Positions 63,868-64,000 of a stretch of 64,000 bases of DNA are shown in pieces. A program made the translations under genes and the position numbers. Below the pieces are notes generated by a model. It was not told the DNA's origin and made no database searches. It was given only the letters and a program-made list of their open reading frames with translations. Numbering within the stretch: position 1 is the first letter of the stretch; the number at the start of each line of letters is the position of its first letter. Origin of the DNA: Bacteroidota bacterium (GTDB taxonomy: Bacteria; Bacteroidota; Ignavibacteria; Ignavibacteriales; Ignavibacteriaceae); the NCBI GenBank assembly GCA_021815365.1, contig JAKAGZ010000002.1, positions 1-64,000 of the forward strand, given 5' to 3'.

Positions 63868-64000
63868 TTATAAAATAAAAAATAAAGGGCACTTTAGCAA
63901 AACCATCTTCGCCTGCGAATATTCTCCTGCCTCTATTCTATCCAAGTGGATCGCTATACGATAAAAATATATTCCGCTTGATAAATTGTTTCCATCAAAT
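63868..64000 (-). CDS. 3' end of a T9SS-sorted protein (partial)
   Basis: The last 44 codons of a gene that continues beyond the window. The peptide 'FDGNNLSSGIYFYRI' and 'RIEAGEYSQAKMVLLK' is a T9SS type-A tail. Two oddities are visible: seven extra residues (IAIHLDR region) split the usual YRIEAGEYS run and come from a small palindrome, and nine residues (CPLFFIL-type) follow the usual terminal Lys because the expected stop is missing. Confidence 0.75.
   Translation of the reverse strand, partial: FDGNNLSSGIYFYRIAIHLDRIEAGEYSQAKMVLLKCPLFFIL

Overview
The window looks like a chromosome segment of an Ignavibacteria-type bacterium (Bacteroidota/Chlorobi group). Two complete proteins and one partial one carry the type IX secretion (T9SS) C-terminal signal in the wording typical of that class (a QNYPNPFNP motif, a 'LKVYD..GREV' strand and an 'SGIY/MYKL' strand). 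Other pointers are a two-component kinase with reg_prop propeller repeats, GC-poor DNA with ATTT-rich gaps, and many short GC-rich palindromes between genes. Taxonomy is inferred from these features, not from a search.

Layout. 1-874: gene-free, occupied by a ~710-bp imperfect inverted repeat. 875-6066: amino-acid metabolism on the + strand (DUF1015 protein, serC, a small lipoprotein, a thioredoxin-like protein coupled to a Cys/Met PLP enzyme), with a DUF2203 gene on the - strand. 6067-6582: convergent gap full of hairpins. 6583-8214: pruA. 8403-19577: accessory + strand block with a hybrid-type sensor kinase, a NarL-type regulator, a stand-alone receiver, then four uncharacterised exported/envelope proteins and a T9SS-secreted esterase. 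19578-19854: decayed DUF4160/DUF2442 pair.

19914-52257 is one co-oriented (- strand) translation and transcription super-cluster. In transcription order it runs tRNA-Tyr, pseudo-tRNA-Gly, tRNA-Gly, tRNA-Thr, pseudo-tRNA-Thr, rpmG, tRNA-Trp, secE, nusG, rplK, rplA, rplJ, rplL, rpoB, rpoC // terminator // rpsL, rpsG, fusA, tuf // hairpin // rpsJ through rpsE (S10-spc, with a tRNA-Gln gene embedded between rplR and rpsE), rpmD, rplO, secY, map, infA, rpmJ, rpsM, rpsK, rpsD, rpoA, rplQ // terminator // engB. A strong -35/-10 promoter precedes rpsL and another precedes tRNA-Tyr.

52464-64000 (all - strand): a lipoprotein, an exported amidohydrolase, a YifB/ComM-type ATPase, a partial complex I set (nuoI, nuoH, nuoG) headed by an M16 peptidase, an AlaA-like aminotransferase, a T9SS-sorted propeller protein and the 3' end of another T9SS protein.

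The most unusual observations are the two tRNA relics next to their intact counterparts, both remodelled by short palindromes; a short palindrome inserted in frame in a T9SS tail; a tRNA gene inside the spc operon; a cluster of TTG/GTG starts among small-subunit ribosomal genes and rpoB; and the DUF4160/DUF2442 remains directly behind the esterase. I found no CRISPR array, phage or complete insertion sequence.
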